Assembly (NCBI RefSeq): GCF_008801575.1
Contig: NZ_VZPL01000027.1
Location: 1 to 62,036 of the forward strand
Length of the DNA stretch: 62,036 nt
Direction of reading: 5' to 3'
Source: Xanthomonas cissicola
GTDB lineage: Bacteria; Pseudomonadota; Gammaproteobacteria; Xanthomonadales; Xanthomonadaceae
In this document: piece by piece, positions 1 to 12,470 of the stretch
Position numbering within the stretch: position 1 is the stretch's first letter
Layout of the letters: every line of letters starts with the position of its first letter
Translations under genes and position numbers: made by a program
Notes under the pieces: generated by a model
Told to the model about the DNA's origin: nothing
Databases searched by the model: none
Seen by the model: only the letters and a program-made list of their open reading frames with translations

Positions 1-1
1 T

Positions 2-118
2 AGTTTTGCTTGGCTGGAGAAGAACCGAAGGCTATGGAAGAACTGCGAGCGCAAACTCAACACCAGCCTGCAGTTCATCCATTTGGCCTTCTTGGCGCTA
101 TTACTCAGAAGATCGTGA
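2..118 (+). mobile_element. IS5-family transposase, C-terminal fragment
   Basis: The reading frame open from base 2 to the TGA at 116-118 encodes about 38 residues. It starts SFAWLEKNRRLWKNCE and ends LALLLRRS. This is the C-terminal tail seen in IS5-superfamily DDE transposases, where the Trp/Leu/Glu-rich helix carries the final acidic residue. The rest of the element lies to the left of the window, so I cannot tell whether it is intact. The inverted-repeat element at 130-270 starts 11 bp after the stop and may be part of the same IS or a derivative mobilised by it. Confidence 0.75.
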
Positions 119-129
119 ACAGGTTCTTA

Positions 130-270
130 GAGCGGCTGACAAAACGTAGCGAGAGCCGTCAGGTGGGCGCGGACGGCGCGCTCAGAACCGCAGTGTACGA
201 GTGGTACATGCCGATTCCGAGCACCGGCCGCACCCGCCTGGCGGCTGCGCAGTCGTTTTGTTAGCTGCTC
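130..270. repeat. 141-bp element with 17-bp terminal inverted repeats (MITE-like)
   Basis: The ends are GAGCGGCTGACAAAACG (130-146) and CGTTTTGTTAGCTGCTC (254-270), inverted repeats matching at 15 of 17 positions. The core around 188-213 recurs in the opposite orientation at 61077-61102 with 24 of 26 identical bases, and more weakly at 12166-12250. It contains no convincing gene. Size, terminal repeats and recurrence fit a miniature inverted-repeat element. The transposase tail just upstream suggests an IS5-type partner, which is inference. I see no clear target duplication (TTCTTA before, TTCGCG after). Confidence 0.6.
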
Positions 271-356
271 TTCGCGTGACGTTGCCGCGATGGGGGATAC
301 TAGACGACACCGGCAGCACATACGCCGTGCGCCGCGCATCTGGATGTCGTACCCGC

Positions 357-1802
357 ATGCCTGACAGCTTTCTCTTCTACGACCTGGAAACCTTCGGCCA
401 GGATCCACGCCGCACCCGCATTGCACAGTTCGCTGCAGTGCGCACCGACGCGCAACTGCGCGTGATCGAAGAGCCCATCAGCTTTTTCGTGCAGCCGGCC
501 GACGATCTGCTGCCCTCGCCCTACGCCACCATGGTGACCGGCATTACCCCGCAGCACGCGCTGCGCGAGGGCGTCACCGAGGCGGAGGCGTTCGCACGCA
601 TCGCCGAACAGATGGGCCGACCGCAGACCTGCACGCTGGGCTACAACTCGATCCGCTTCGACGACGAATTCATCCGCTGCGGCCTGTTCCGCAATTTCTA
701 CGACCCGTACGAGCGCGAGTGGCGTGGCGGCAATTCCCGCTGGGATTTGCTGGATGTGCTGCGACTGGTACACGCGCTGCGCCCGCACGGCATCGTCTGG
801 CCACAGCGCGAAGATGGCGCCACCTCGTTCAAGCTGGAGCACCTGGCCGATGCCAACGATGTGCGCGAAGGCGATGCGCACGAAGCCTTGTCGGACGTGT
901 ACGCCACCATCGGCATGGCGCGCAAATTTCAGCAGCACCAGCCGAAGTTGTGGGACTACGCGTTGCGCCTGCGCGACAAGCGCTTTGCGGCCACCTTGCT
1001 GGATGTCATTGCGATGCAACCGGTGCTGCATGTTTCGCAGCGTTACCCTGCCTCGCGCCTTTGCGCTGCGGCGGTACTGCCGCTGACGCGCCACCCGCGC
1101 ATCGACAGCCGCGTGATCGTATTCGATCTGGAGGGCGACCCGGAGGTGCTGTTGCGGCTCAGCCCCGACGATATTGCAGACCGCCTGTATATCCGCGCCG
1201 CGGATTTGCCGGAAGGCGAACAGCGTATCCCGCTAAAGGAAGTGCATCTGAACAAGTCGCCCGCGCTGGTAGCCTGGCAGCATCTGCGCGCTGCGGATTT
1301 CGAGCGCCTGGGTGTGGATCACGACGCGGTAGTGGCCAAGGCGGCACGGTTGCGCGCATTGGGCCCTGAACTTGCCGAGAAGGTGCGCCAGGTCTACGGC
1401 AGCGAACGCGCCGCGGCCGCGGTGGTCAACGATGCCGACGCCTCGCTCTACGATGGCTTTCTGGCCGAAGGCGACAAACGCCTGCTTGCGCAGGTCCGCG
1501 CCAGCGCGCCGGACGAACTGGGCGCGCTGGAAGCGCGCTTTCGCGATCCGCGCCTGATCGAGCTGCTGTTTCGCTACCGCGCGCGCAACTGGCCGCAGAC
1601 ACTCTCGTTCGAGGAACAGGAGCGCTGGAACGTGTATCGCCGCCAGCGCCTGCTCCAAGACCGCGACCTGGGCGAAGTCACCCTGGAGCAATACCACGCG
1701 CAGATCGCTGATTTACGGGGTGCTCACCCCGACGATGCTACCAAGCAAGCCCTACTCGACCAGCTCGCCGCCTGGGGTTCGGACCTCCAACGCACGCTAT
1801 GA
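357..1802 (+). CDS. sbcB: Exodeoxyribonuclease I
   Basis: This 481-residue protein matches ExoI of the DnaQ-like (DEDDh) superfamily in length and motifs. ExoI degrades single-stranded DNA 3' to 5' in recombination and mismatch repair. The first acidic pair is in FYDLETFG (Asp9, Glu11), and the HxAxxD motif is in HEALSDVYAT near residue 175. A reading frame exists upstream to 201, but the family begins at MPDSFLFYDLE, so I place the start at 357; the upstream part runs into the inverted-repeat element. The 3' end overlaps the next gene by four bases (ATGA), so the two are probably co-translated. Confidence 0.92.
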   Translation: MPDSFLFYDLETFGQDPRRTRIAQFAAVRTDAQLRVIEEPISFFVQPADDLLPSPYATMVTGITPQHALREGVTEAEAFARIAEQMGRPQTCTLGYNSIRFDDEFIRCGLFRNFYDPYEREWRGGNSRWDLLDVLRLVHALRPHGIVWPQREDGATSFKLEHLADANDVREGDAHEALSDVYATIGMARKFQQHQPKLWDYALRLRDKRFAATLLDVIAMQPVLHVSQRYPASRLCAAAVLPLTRHPRIDSRVIVFDLEGDPEVLLRLSPDDIADRLYIRAADLPEGEQRIPLKEVHLNKSPALVAWQHLRAADFERLGVDHDAVVAKAARLRALGPELAEKVRQVYGSERAAAAVVNDADASLYDGFLAEGDKRLLAQVRASAPDELGALEARFRDPRLIELLFRYRARNWPQTLSFEEQERWNVYRRQRLLQDRDLGEVTLEQYHAQIADLRGAHPDDATKQALLDQLAAWGSDLQRTL

Positions 1803-2485
1803 CCACCTACTTTTCCGACGCCAGCTTCAAGTTCCTGCGCGCCCTGGCCCGCCACAACGACAAGACCTGGTTCAACGACCATCGGCATCAGTATGAAGCG
1901 CATGTGCGCCAGCCGTTCCTGCAGCTGATCACCGATCTGCAGCCTGCACTGGCTCAGGTCAGCGAGCACTATCGCGCCGATCCCAAGACCCAGGGCGGCT
2001 CGCTGTTCCGCATCTATCGCGATGCGCGGTTTTCCAACGACAAGTCGCCGTACAAGAACTGGCAAGGCGCGCGCCTGTTCCATGAGCGCCGCCGCCAGAT
2101 GCCGGCGCCATCGTTCTATCTCCATCTGCAGCCCGGCGAAAGTTTTGTCGGCGCCGGCCTGTGGCATCCGGAGCCGGACACGCAACGCAAGCTGCGCCAG
2201 TTCATTTTCGACAACCCCGGCAGCTGGAAGGCCGCTGCGCATAACCCGAAATTGCTGCGCAAATTCAGCCTGGACGACAGCGAAAAACTGGTGCGGGCAC
2301 CGCGCGGCTTCCCCAACGATTTTGAGTTCATCGACGATCTCAAGCACCGCAACTGGGCGTATCTGCGTCACCTGGACGACAGCATCATGACCGGGCCGCG
2401 ACTGCGCCAGACCATCGAGGCGGACCTGGTGATCCTGGCGCCGTTCGTCGATTACCTGTGCGCGGCCTTGGACCTGGAATTTTGA
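1799..2485 (+). CDS. DUF2461 / TIGR02453 family protein
   Basis: This 228-residue protein has the family's hallmark segments: an N-terminal FxFLRALARHNDKTWF-type stretch, FRIYRDARFSNDKSPYKNW around residues 70-90, and HLQPGESFVGAG. It covers the full length of a TIGR02453 member. The family is widespread in bacteria and fungi but has no firmly assigned biochemical function, so I give none. There is no signal peptide or membrane segment, so it is probably cytoplasmic. It overlaps sbcB by four bases, which suggests one transcript. Confidence 0.85.
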   Translation: MTTYFSDASFKFLRALARHNDKTWFNDHRHQYEAHVRQPFLQLITDLQPALAQVSEHYRADPKTQGGSLFRIYRDARFSNDKSPYKNWQGARLFHERRRQMPAPSFYLHLQPGESFVGAGLWHPEPDTQRKLRQFIFDNPGSWKAAAHNPKLLRKFSLDDSEKLVRAPRGFPNDFEFIDDLKHRNWAYLRHLDDSIMTGPRLRQTIEADLVILAPFVDYLCAALDLEF

Positions 2486-3104
2486 TGACACAGGATCTAC
2501 CGCTAGGCCAGCAGCGCCGGACGCTGGGCCGCACCAGGCTATTGGTCTCGCCGATCGGTTAGGGATGTTCCGGCTCTTGGGGCCACCGGCGCTTCGACGA
2601 AGGCGCCGCCGCACGGGTGGTCGAGCACGCGCTGGCGCAGGGCGTGAACCTGCTCGATACCGGCCACCACTACTCCGCCTTCCATGTGCGCAACCGCGCC
2701 TGCGACGGATCCTGCGCCCCCTGCTGGCGCAGCGTTCGCGGGATTCGCTTGTCGTGTCCAGCAAGGGCGGTACGTTGACCGGCCAGGCCGGTGCCAGTGG
2801 TGCGCAACAGCGTGACTTCTCTGTCGCAGCGATCACGGCCAGTTGCCAAGCATCGCTGCGCAATCTTGGCTTGGACTATCTCGACATCTACCAGCCACAT
2901 GGCGCCAGCGAGCACGACATCAACGACGACCTGCTGCTGGCTGTGCAGCGCCTGCGCGAACGCGGCCTGATCCGCCACACCGGCATCAATACGCATTCGG
3001 CATCGACCCTGCGCTGGATGATCGCCAATCCTGACGTCTTCGATGGGGTGCTACTGGACTACAACGCGCTGCAGTCGGCGATGGCCTCGGCTCCCCCAGT
3101 CACT
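2485..3104 (+). pseudogene. Degenerate aldo/keto reductase
   Basis: An ATG at 2485, overlapping the previous stop, opens an AKR-like N-terminus (residues such as RRTLGRTRLLVSPIG) that meets an in-frame TAG at 2560-2562. After it the AKR sequence continues (GHRRFDEGAAARVVEHALAQ, NLLDTGHHYS) in the same frame. It then shifts frame near 2690-2705 to read LLAQRSRDSLVVSSKGG, LDYLDIYQPH and RERGLIRHTGINTHS. Similarity stops near 3080, well short of a normal reductase of about 300 residues. So it has one nonsense codon, at least one frameshift and a 3' truncation. The second frame runs on into the next gene, making a misleading fused ORF from 2565 to 3698. Confidence 0.85.
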
Positions 3105-3146
3105 GATCTTCACCTGTCGCGGCCGCGATTGCGGCAGTCTGGCGGC

Positions 3147-3698
3147 ATGAAAAAAGCCATCGGCGTCCTCATCGCTTTCCTGCTGACCGTCACTGCGTGG
3201 TGGTTCGGCGGGCCTTACATGACCATGCATGGCCTGTCCAAGGCCATCGAGCAACGCGACACCGCTGCACTGGGACGTTATGTCGACTTCCCGCGTGTGC
3301 GCAGCAGCCTGCGCGCCCAGCTCAACGATTATCTGGTGCGGCAAGCCGGTCCAGACCTCGCCGCCAGTCCGTGGGGCACGTTGCTGTATGGCCTGGGGAA
3401 CCAACTCGGTGGTGCAGCGGTGGATACGCTGGTGACGCCGATCGGCATCGGTGCACTGTTGCAGGGGCATGTGCTGTGGAAGCGCGGCCGCAATGAACTG
3501 CAGGGCGGCGATCCCTTCGGCCCCACCGAGCCAGCACGACCGCTGAAAAACGCCAAACACCGCTTCGAGGCACTGGACCGCTTCGTGATCGACGTCGAAC
3601 GCGCCCCCGGCGAACCACCACTGAAGGTGGTGCTGGAACCACAGGGGTTGCGCTGGAAGGTGGTGGACCTCCAGTTGGAGATGTCGCCGGCGTCATGA
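3147..3698 (+). CDS. DUF2939 family membrane-anchored/exported protein
   Basis: The protein has 183 residues and begins MKKAIGVLIAFLLTVTAWWF, a hydrophobic signal anchor. Residues 27-70 resemble the DUF2939 core (MHGLSKAIEQRDTAALGRYV followed by DFPRVRSSLRAQL), and the C-terminus has the family-like VLEPQGLRWKVVDLQL. DUF2939 proteins are small cell-envelope proteins of unknown function. The reading frame is continuous with the preceding AKR remnant, but the ATG at 3147 is the only sensible start because the anchor must be N-terminal. Function is not assigned. Confidence 0.75.
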   Translation: MKKAIGVLIAFLLTVTAWWFGGPYMTMHGLSKAIEQRDTAALGRYVDFPRVRSSLRAQLNDYLVRQAGPDLAASPWGTLLYGLGNQLGGAAVDTLVTPIGIGALLQGHVLWKRGRNELQGGDPFGPTEPARPLKNAKHRFEALDRFVIDVERAPGEPPLKVVLEPQGLRWKVVDLQLEMSPAS

Positions 3699-3728
3699 TG
3701 CCGGTTGAGCGACGTAGCCGCCTTCGCC

Positions 3729-4685
3729 TTACCCTTCGTTGGCCACGCCGTGCGGCACATGGCCGGCGGCCACATGCTGATGCTGGCGGGCACTGTCGAT
3801 GTTGTGCTGCGAGTCGTCGAAGAAGATATCCGCACCAAACGCCTGAAGGAACGGGCCCTTGTGACGCCCGCCAAGGAACAGCGCCTCGTCCAGACGCACG
3901 CCCCACTCGCGCAACGTGCGGATCACCCGCTCATGCGCCGGGGCCGAGCGCGCGGTGACCAGCGCCGTGCGGATCGGCGAGGCCTGGCCGGGCGGAAAGG
4001 CCGCCTGCAAGGTATGCAGCGCCGAAAGGAAATTACGGAACGGCCCCACCGACAACGGCTCGCGCGCGCGTTCGCGCTCGTGACGACCGAAGGCCTCCAC
4101 GCCCTGCTCGCGCGAGATACGTTCGCTCTCGTCGCCGAAGATCACCGCATCGCCATCGAAGGCGATCCGCAGCTGCGTTGACAGCCGGCTTTCGTCGTTG
4201 TCCACGATTGCCGCGGCGGCCTCGGCGCGTTCGCCCAGTGCGCGCGGCATGATGGTCGCCGCCGCGATGCCATGGCTCAGCGCACGGCGCACCGATTCCG
4301 GATTGGCCGACAGGAACAGATCGGTCCCGAATGGCTTGACGTAGGGCCAGGTCGGCTCGCCCGAGGTGAAGGTGGCACGCACGATGCCCAGGTTGTAATG
4401 CTGGATCGAGTTGAAGATGCGCAGACCGGTATCGGCGGAATTGCGTGACAGCAGGATGACTTCCACCCGCGGCGCGTCCTCGGGCACATCGTGATTGAGC
4501 GCCAGCAGCTTGCGCACCACCGGGAACGCAACGCCAGGTTGCAGGATGTCGTCCTCATGCTCGCGCTGGAACGCCGAATACGCCTCCACTCCGTCGGCCT
4601 CGAACAGCGCATGGCCTTCTTCGAGATCGAACAGGGCGCGCGAGGTCACCGCGACGGTCAGGAGCCTGGGGGAGTTATCGGTCAT
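3729..4685 (-). CDS. Cytosolic 5'-nucleotidase family protein (PF06189)
   Basis: This 318-residue protein matches the bacterial relatives of cytosolic 5'-nucleotidase IA, HAD-like enzymes that dephosphorylate nucleoside monophosphates. Recognisable blocks are the N-terminal LTVAVTSRALFDLEEGHALF (the nucleophile segment is atypical for HAD), VEVILLSRNSADTGLRIFNS near residue 75, IAFDGDAVIFGDESE near residue 175 and the C-terminal LGGRHKGPFLQAFGADIFFD. A short repeat-containing spacer separates it from nadK on the same strand. Linkage to nucleotide or NAD turnover is an inference from that neighbour. Confidence 0.85.
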   Translation of the reverse strand: MTDNSPRLLTVAVTSRALFDLEEGHALFEADGVEAYSAFQREHEDDILQPGVAFPVVRKLLALNHDVPEDAPRVEVILLSRNSADTGLRIFNSIQHYNLGIVRATFTSGEPTWPYVKPFGTDLFLSANPESVRRALSHGIAAATIMPRALGERAEAAAAIVDNDESRLSTQLRIAFDGDAVIFGDESERISREQGVEAFGRHERERAREPLSVGPFRNFLSALHTLQAAFPPGQASPIRTALVTARSAPAHERVIRTLREWGVRLDEALFLGGRHKGPFLQAFGADIFFDDSQHNIDSARQHQHVAAGHVPHGVANEG

Positions 4686-4691
4686 TGGGGC

Positions 4692-4845
4692 GGGGATTCG
4701 GGATTCGGGGTTGGTTTAAAGCAGGAACTGGAGGTCGGGATTTGATCGCCCCTCCGCGCAGCATCGTAGCGCGTGCGCGCGATTCTAAAGACGACGTGGC
4801 ACGCTGCTGCCGTTGCCAATCCCGAATCTCGAATCCCAGATCCCC
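4692..4845. repeat. Inverted pair of GGGATTCGG-type repeats
   Basis: The left arm (about 4692-4714) contains GGGATTCGGGATTCGGGG. The right arm (4816-4845) has the complement-type CCAATCCCGAATCTCGAATC. The arms face each other across about 100 bp and fill the space between the 5'-nucleotidase start and the nadK end. The same repeat occurs at 30260-30490, 42711-42820 and 46230-46301, with a single arm at 18134-18152. It is a dispersed Xanthomonas-type intergenic repeat and could fold in RNA. Confidence 0.7.
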
Positions 4846-4850
4846 GCCTT

Positions 4851-5627
4851 TCACACCGCAAACTGCTCGCTGAAGATGCGCTCTTCGAGATTGTGTTCGG
4901 GATCGAACAACAACGTGACCTGGCGCTGCGCGGATTCGCGGATGGTCACTTCGACCACGTCGCGAATTTCGTGCGAGTCGGCGGTGACGCTGACCGGGCG
5001 CTTGTACGGGTCGAGCACGCGAAAGCGCACTTCGGTATCTGCCTTGAGGATGGCGCCGCGCCAGCGTCGCGGACGATACGGTGCGATCGGCGTCAGCGCC
5101 AACGTATGCGAGCCCAGCGGCAGGATCGGCCCGTGCGCGGAATAGTTGTACGCCGTGCTGCCGGCCGGCGTGGCCACCATCACGCCATCGCCGATCAGCT
5201 CGGCGATGCGGGTCTGGCCGTTGAGATCAATGCTGAGATGCGCGGCCTGCCGGGTCTGCCGCAACAGCGAGACCTCGTTGTAGGCCAGCGAGCCGGCACT
5301 GGCCCCGGACTCGGTCTGCACCTGCATTTCCAGCGGCCGCAGATACGCCGGCTCGGCGCGCTGCAGGCGCTCGAGCAGGTCGTCCTCGTTGTCGCGGTAC
5401 TGGTTCATCAAAAAGCCGACCGAGCCCAGCTTCATGCCGAACACCGGCTTGTCGGAGGCGCCATGCCGGTGCAGCGTTTGCAGCATGAACCCATCGCCGC
5501 CCAGCGCACAGACGATGTCGGCGCTGTCCAGCGCATGGTCGCCATAGCGCTGCGTGAGGCGCGCGCGCGCAGCAACCGCCGGCTCGGCGGGGCTGGCAAG
5601 AAAAGCGATGCGGGGTGGTGCGGTCAT
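4851..5627 (-). CDS. nadK: NAD kinase
   Basis: This 258-residue NAD kinase phosphorylates NAD to NADP using ATP. It is a little shorter than the usual 290 residues, as in other xanthomonads. The diagnostic GGDG motif is at residues 43-46 with the catalytic Asp45. It is followed by [12 protein letters not shown], the YNEVSLLRQ substrate loop and [19 protein letters not shown], the conserved glycine-rich segment. There is no signal or membrane segment, so it is cytosolic. About 216 bp separate it from the rlmL end on the same strand. Confidence 0.95.
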
Positions 5628-5843
5628 CGTTGACTCCAGAGCATGCGAATCAGCATACCGCAGCCCCGTGCTGGGCTTGTTGTGGGTCCGTTGCGATCAT
5701 GTCCCACCCTCACCCACCTGCACGGCAGCAGTTGCGTCGTCGCAAGCACCGCTCCCGCGCCTGCACGCATGGCATCCTGGCAACTGCGTCTGCTGGCGCC
5801 TGCGGGCCATGCCGGCCCGCCGACGGACGCAACCGACCCGAGC

Positions 5844-9759
<3,916 letters not shown>

Positions 9760-9944
9760 ACCGGTCTCCATTGCATGCCAGCACACGCGCCGATCCAACC
9801 GGACCAGCAGCGGGTAAGGCCGTCATCTCGACGGCGGCATCAATGGCGCATCGGACCAATCCCAAAAAGGTCAAGTGTGCCCAGTCTAACCCGCCGCACC
9901 GGCTGCGACACCGGCGCAACAGGCCGGGCGAACGCAGCTCGCGC

Positions 9945-10451
9945 TCAACCCAGCCCGAACGCCGGGTGGTAAGACACATCGGCCAGCGGCAGCAGCCGGT
10001 CGCCGAATGCCAGGGCTTGCAGTTCCGATGCAGGCACCTCGGGCAACACCAAGCCAGGTTCGACCGCGAAACCCAGGCGCCGGAAAAACGCCGGCTCGCC
10101 CAGCGCCAGGCAGCCTGCGGCGCCGCGCTCGCGCAACGTGGCGAGCGCTGCCTGCACCAACCGCGCGCCCAGACCTTGCCGTTGGTGGCCGGGCCCCACG
10201 GCCAGCGGGCCAAGCGCGAACCAGCCGGGCGAATCGTCGGACAGCGCCACCGGCGAGACGGCCAGATGCCCGACCACATAGCCGTCGTGGCCGGCCACCA
10301 ACGACAACGCCAGTGCGCCGTCCTGACGCAATCCTGCAATCACCTGGTGCTCGTCATGCCGGCTGCGTTCGGCGCGCATGAAGGCCACCATGGTCAGCAG
10401 TTCGATGGCGGCGACGTCGCCTTCGGTGGCTTCGCGGATCAACACGTTCAT
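9945..10451 (-). CDS. GNAT family N-acetyltransferase
   Basis: This 168-residue protein spans one GNAT domain, which transfers acetyl from acetyl-CoA to an amine. The acetyl-CoA loop is visible as GPLAVGPGHQRQGLGARLVQ (Q/R-x-x-G-x-G/A). It is followed by the family's strand GAAGCLALGEPAFFRRLGF, which resembles YhbS-type acetyltransferases. The start MNVLIREATEGD at 10451 matches the domain beginning; an upstream frame to 10586 overlaps the hydrolase gene. The substrate cannot be read from sequence. It sits 40 bp downstream of the hydrolase gene on the same strand, probably in the same transcript. Confidence 0.85.
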   Translation of the reverse strand: MNVLIREATEGDVAAIELLTMVAFMRAERSRHDEHQVIAGLRQDGALALSLVAGHDGYVVGHLAVSPVALSDDSPGWFALGPLAVGPGHQRQGLGARLVQAALATLRERGAAGCLALGEPAFFRRLGFAVEPGLVLPEVPASELQALAFGDRLLPLADVSYHPAFGLG

Positions 10452-10491
10452 CGGTGGCACCACACGCAGCCGTGGCTGGGAACAGTCCGCA

Positions 10492-11015
10492 TCACAGGCT
10501 CTGCAATAACTCTGCGAATGCGCGTGCCGACGCGTCGACGTGCAAGGCAAGGCGATGGTCGTCGTCGACCAGCAGCAGGCGCGCATGCCGGGCCTGCGCC
10601 CAGGCGATCACGTCGGCAGCCGGAATCAGTTCGTCGCGCCAGGCATGCACGATCGAGATCGGCACCGGTGCGGCGTCCAGCGCCGGCATCGGGCCCATCT
10701 TGGTCGGCGGCACCATCAGAAACAGGCCGCGGGTGGGCACCTGCAACGACACCATCCCGGCGATATACGAGCCCAGGCTGGAGCCGACCAGCACCACCGG
10801 CCCCTTCTCGGCCGCCGCCTGCGCGATTTCCAGCAGGCGCTGCAGCCGGCCTCGCACGTCGCCCAGCGTACTCACCTCGCGGCGTGCATCCAGGTCGGTG
10901 TAATCCGGGCGTTCGTGGGTCCAGCCCAACTGCTCGGCCACGTTGGCCAGCGCGGTGACTTTCAAGGCGTCCGGGCCGCTTTCGAAGCCGTGCGAGAGGA
11001 TGCAATGGCCGCGAC

Positions 11016-11019
<4 letters not shown>
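10492..11019 (-). CDS. Small alpha/beta hydrolase (YqiA/UPF0227-like)
   Basis: This 175-residue serine hydrolase has the minimal alpha/beta fold of the YqiA type. The nucleophile elbow is VGSSLGSYIAG (Ser in G-x-S-x-G), with an acid in HAWRDELIP and a terminal His in VDDDHRLAL. The oxyanion region is SHGFESGPDALKV near the N-terminus. The start at 11019 is four bases inside the upstream MOSC gene (ATGA overlap), so the two are co-translated. These enzymes hydrolyse short-chain esters in vitro; the natural substrate is unknown. Confidence 0.85.
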
Positions 11020-11507
<488 letters not shown>

Positions 11508-11513
11508 CGGACA

Positions 11514-11523
11514 ATGCTAGCAT
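11514..11523. promoter_or_regulatory. Symmetric extended -10-like palindrome between divergent starts
   Basis: Only 23 bp separate the MOSC start (11507) from the ampD start (11531). The perfect 10-bp palindrome ATGCTAGCAT in the middle reads as TGCTAGCAT, an extended -10-like sequence, on both strands. If used, transcription would start at or next to each ATG and give leaderless mRNAs in both directions. The -35 matches are weak, so this is a suggestion. Confidence 0.35.
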
Positions 11524-11530
11524 CCGCTCC

Positions 11531-12106
11531 ATGTCCGATGCCGTCTTGCCGTCGCCGCCAATCACCTACGCGCCGTTATCCTACGAATCGCGGTTGGCCA
11601 GGCGCGCGCTCACCCAGATCGACATGGTGGTCATCCATTGCACCGAATTGCCGGACATGGCGATGGCGCGCGAATACGGCGAACGCGTGCTTTATGACAG
11701 CGGCACCGGGAACAGCGGGCATTACTACCTCGATCGCAGCGGCAGCATCCAGCAATACGTCGCCCTGGAGCGCGTTGCGCATCATGTGCGCGGGCACAAC
11801 CCGCATACGCTGGGCATCGAACTGGTCAACCGCGGCCGTTATCCACACTGGCTGGATTCGCGGTATCAGGAGATGACCGAACCGTATCCCGAAGCACAGA
11901 TCGCGGCGCTGATCACCTTGTTGCAATGGCTCCAGCAGCAGTTGCCGTCGGTGCGGCGCATCGCCGGCCATCAGGCCCTGGATACCACCCAGGAAGCGGC
12001 CAGCGACGACCCGTCGCGCAAGATTCAACGCAAGCTCGACCCCGGACCGTTGTTTCCGTGGTCACGTATCGAAGCGGCGGTGAGCTGGTCGCACACGCCA
12101 CGTTAG
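11531..12106 (+). CDS. ampD: N-acetylmuramoyl-L-alanine amidase, AmpD type
   Basis: This 191-residue amidase_2 (PGRP-fold) protein cleaves the lactyl-amide bond of 1,6-anhydro-muropeptides during cell-wall recycling and indirectly controls AmpC induction. Zinc ligands expected for AmpD are in MVVIHCTELPD (His), the central HH pair of RVAHHVRGHN, and the Asp of RKLDPGPLFPW. GIELVNRGRYP and RRIAGHQALD are also family blocks. There is no signal peptide, consistent with the cytosolic AmpD. Length matches E. coli AmpD (183). It is monocistronic, divergent from the MOSC gene. Confidence 0.88.
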   Translation: MSDAVLPSPPITYAPLSYESRLARRALTQIDMVVIHCTELPDMAMAREYGERVLYDSGTGNSGHYYLDRSGSIQQYVALERVAHHVRGHNPHTLGIELVNRGRYPHWLDSRYQEMTEPYPEAQIAALITLLQWLQQQLPSVRRIAGHQALDTTQEAASDDPSRKIQRKLDPGPLFPWSRIEAAVSWSHTPR

Positions 12107-12165
12107 GAGGCAGTTGTAGAAACCGGACGACGCCTGCATCCGACAGGTGTTTGCCGGTCCATCTG

Positions 12166-12250
12166 GAGCGGCCACAAAAAGATGCTGCCCAACCACCGCA
12201 CCGGCGTGACGGGCGCGGAATCGGCGGCTACCCGCCAACACTCCGGCTCA
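12166..12250. repeat. Diverged copy of the MITE-like element
   Basis: This intergenic stretch starts GAGCGGCCACAAAAAG, matching the reverse complement of the 130-270 element's right end. It goes on to share CGGAATCGGC and a TACC...ACACT.CGG segment at the same distances. Identity is clearly partial and the second terminus is not recognisable, so it would be an old, truncated copy. The remaining intergenic DNA from 12107 to 12470 shows no gene, clear terminator or RNA that I can support. Confidence 0.4.
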
Positions 12251-12470
12251 TGCACGTCTGCCGCCGCCGGTGGGCGACTCGCTGCGTTACGTCGGTCATG
12301 CCCGGTAGCGCCCGACGGCGCCGACATCGACGAGAAGCGGTTCAACATGCGCGCCAATCTTGCCGTCGAAAGACAGCGTCGCCTGCAGAACACGCACGTG
12401 ATAGCTCTCGGATGCTTTGATGACCCGAAAAACATCTTCCTTCGCGCACCGTCAACCCGTTGCAGCACGC

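Noticed and set aside
2565..3698. Single 377-residue protein from the AKR remnant to the DUF2939 gene
   Set aside because: The first half is degraded reductase sequence; the signal anchor of the second half must be N-terminal.
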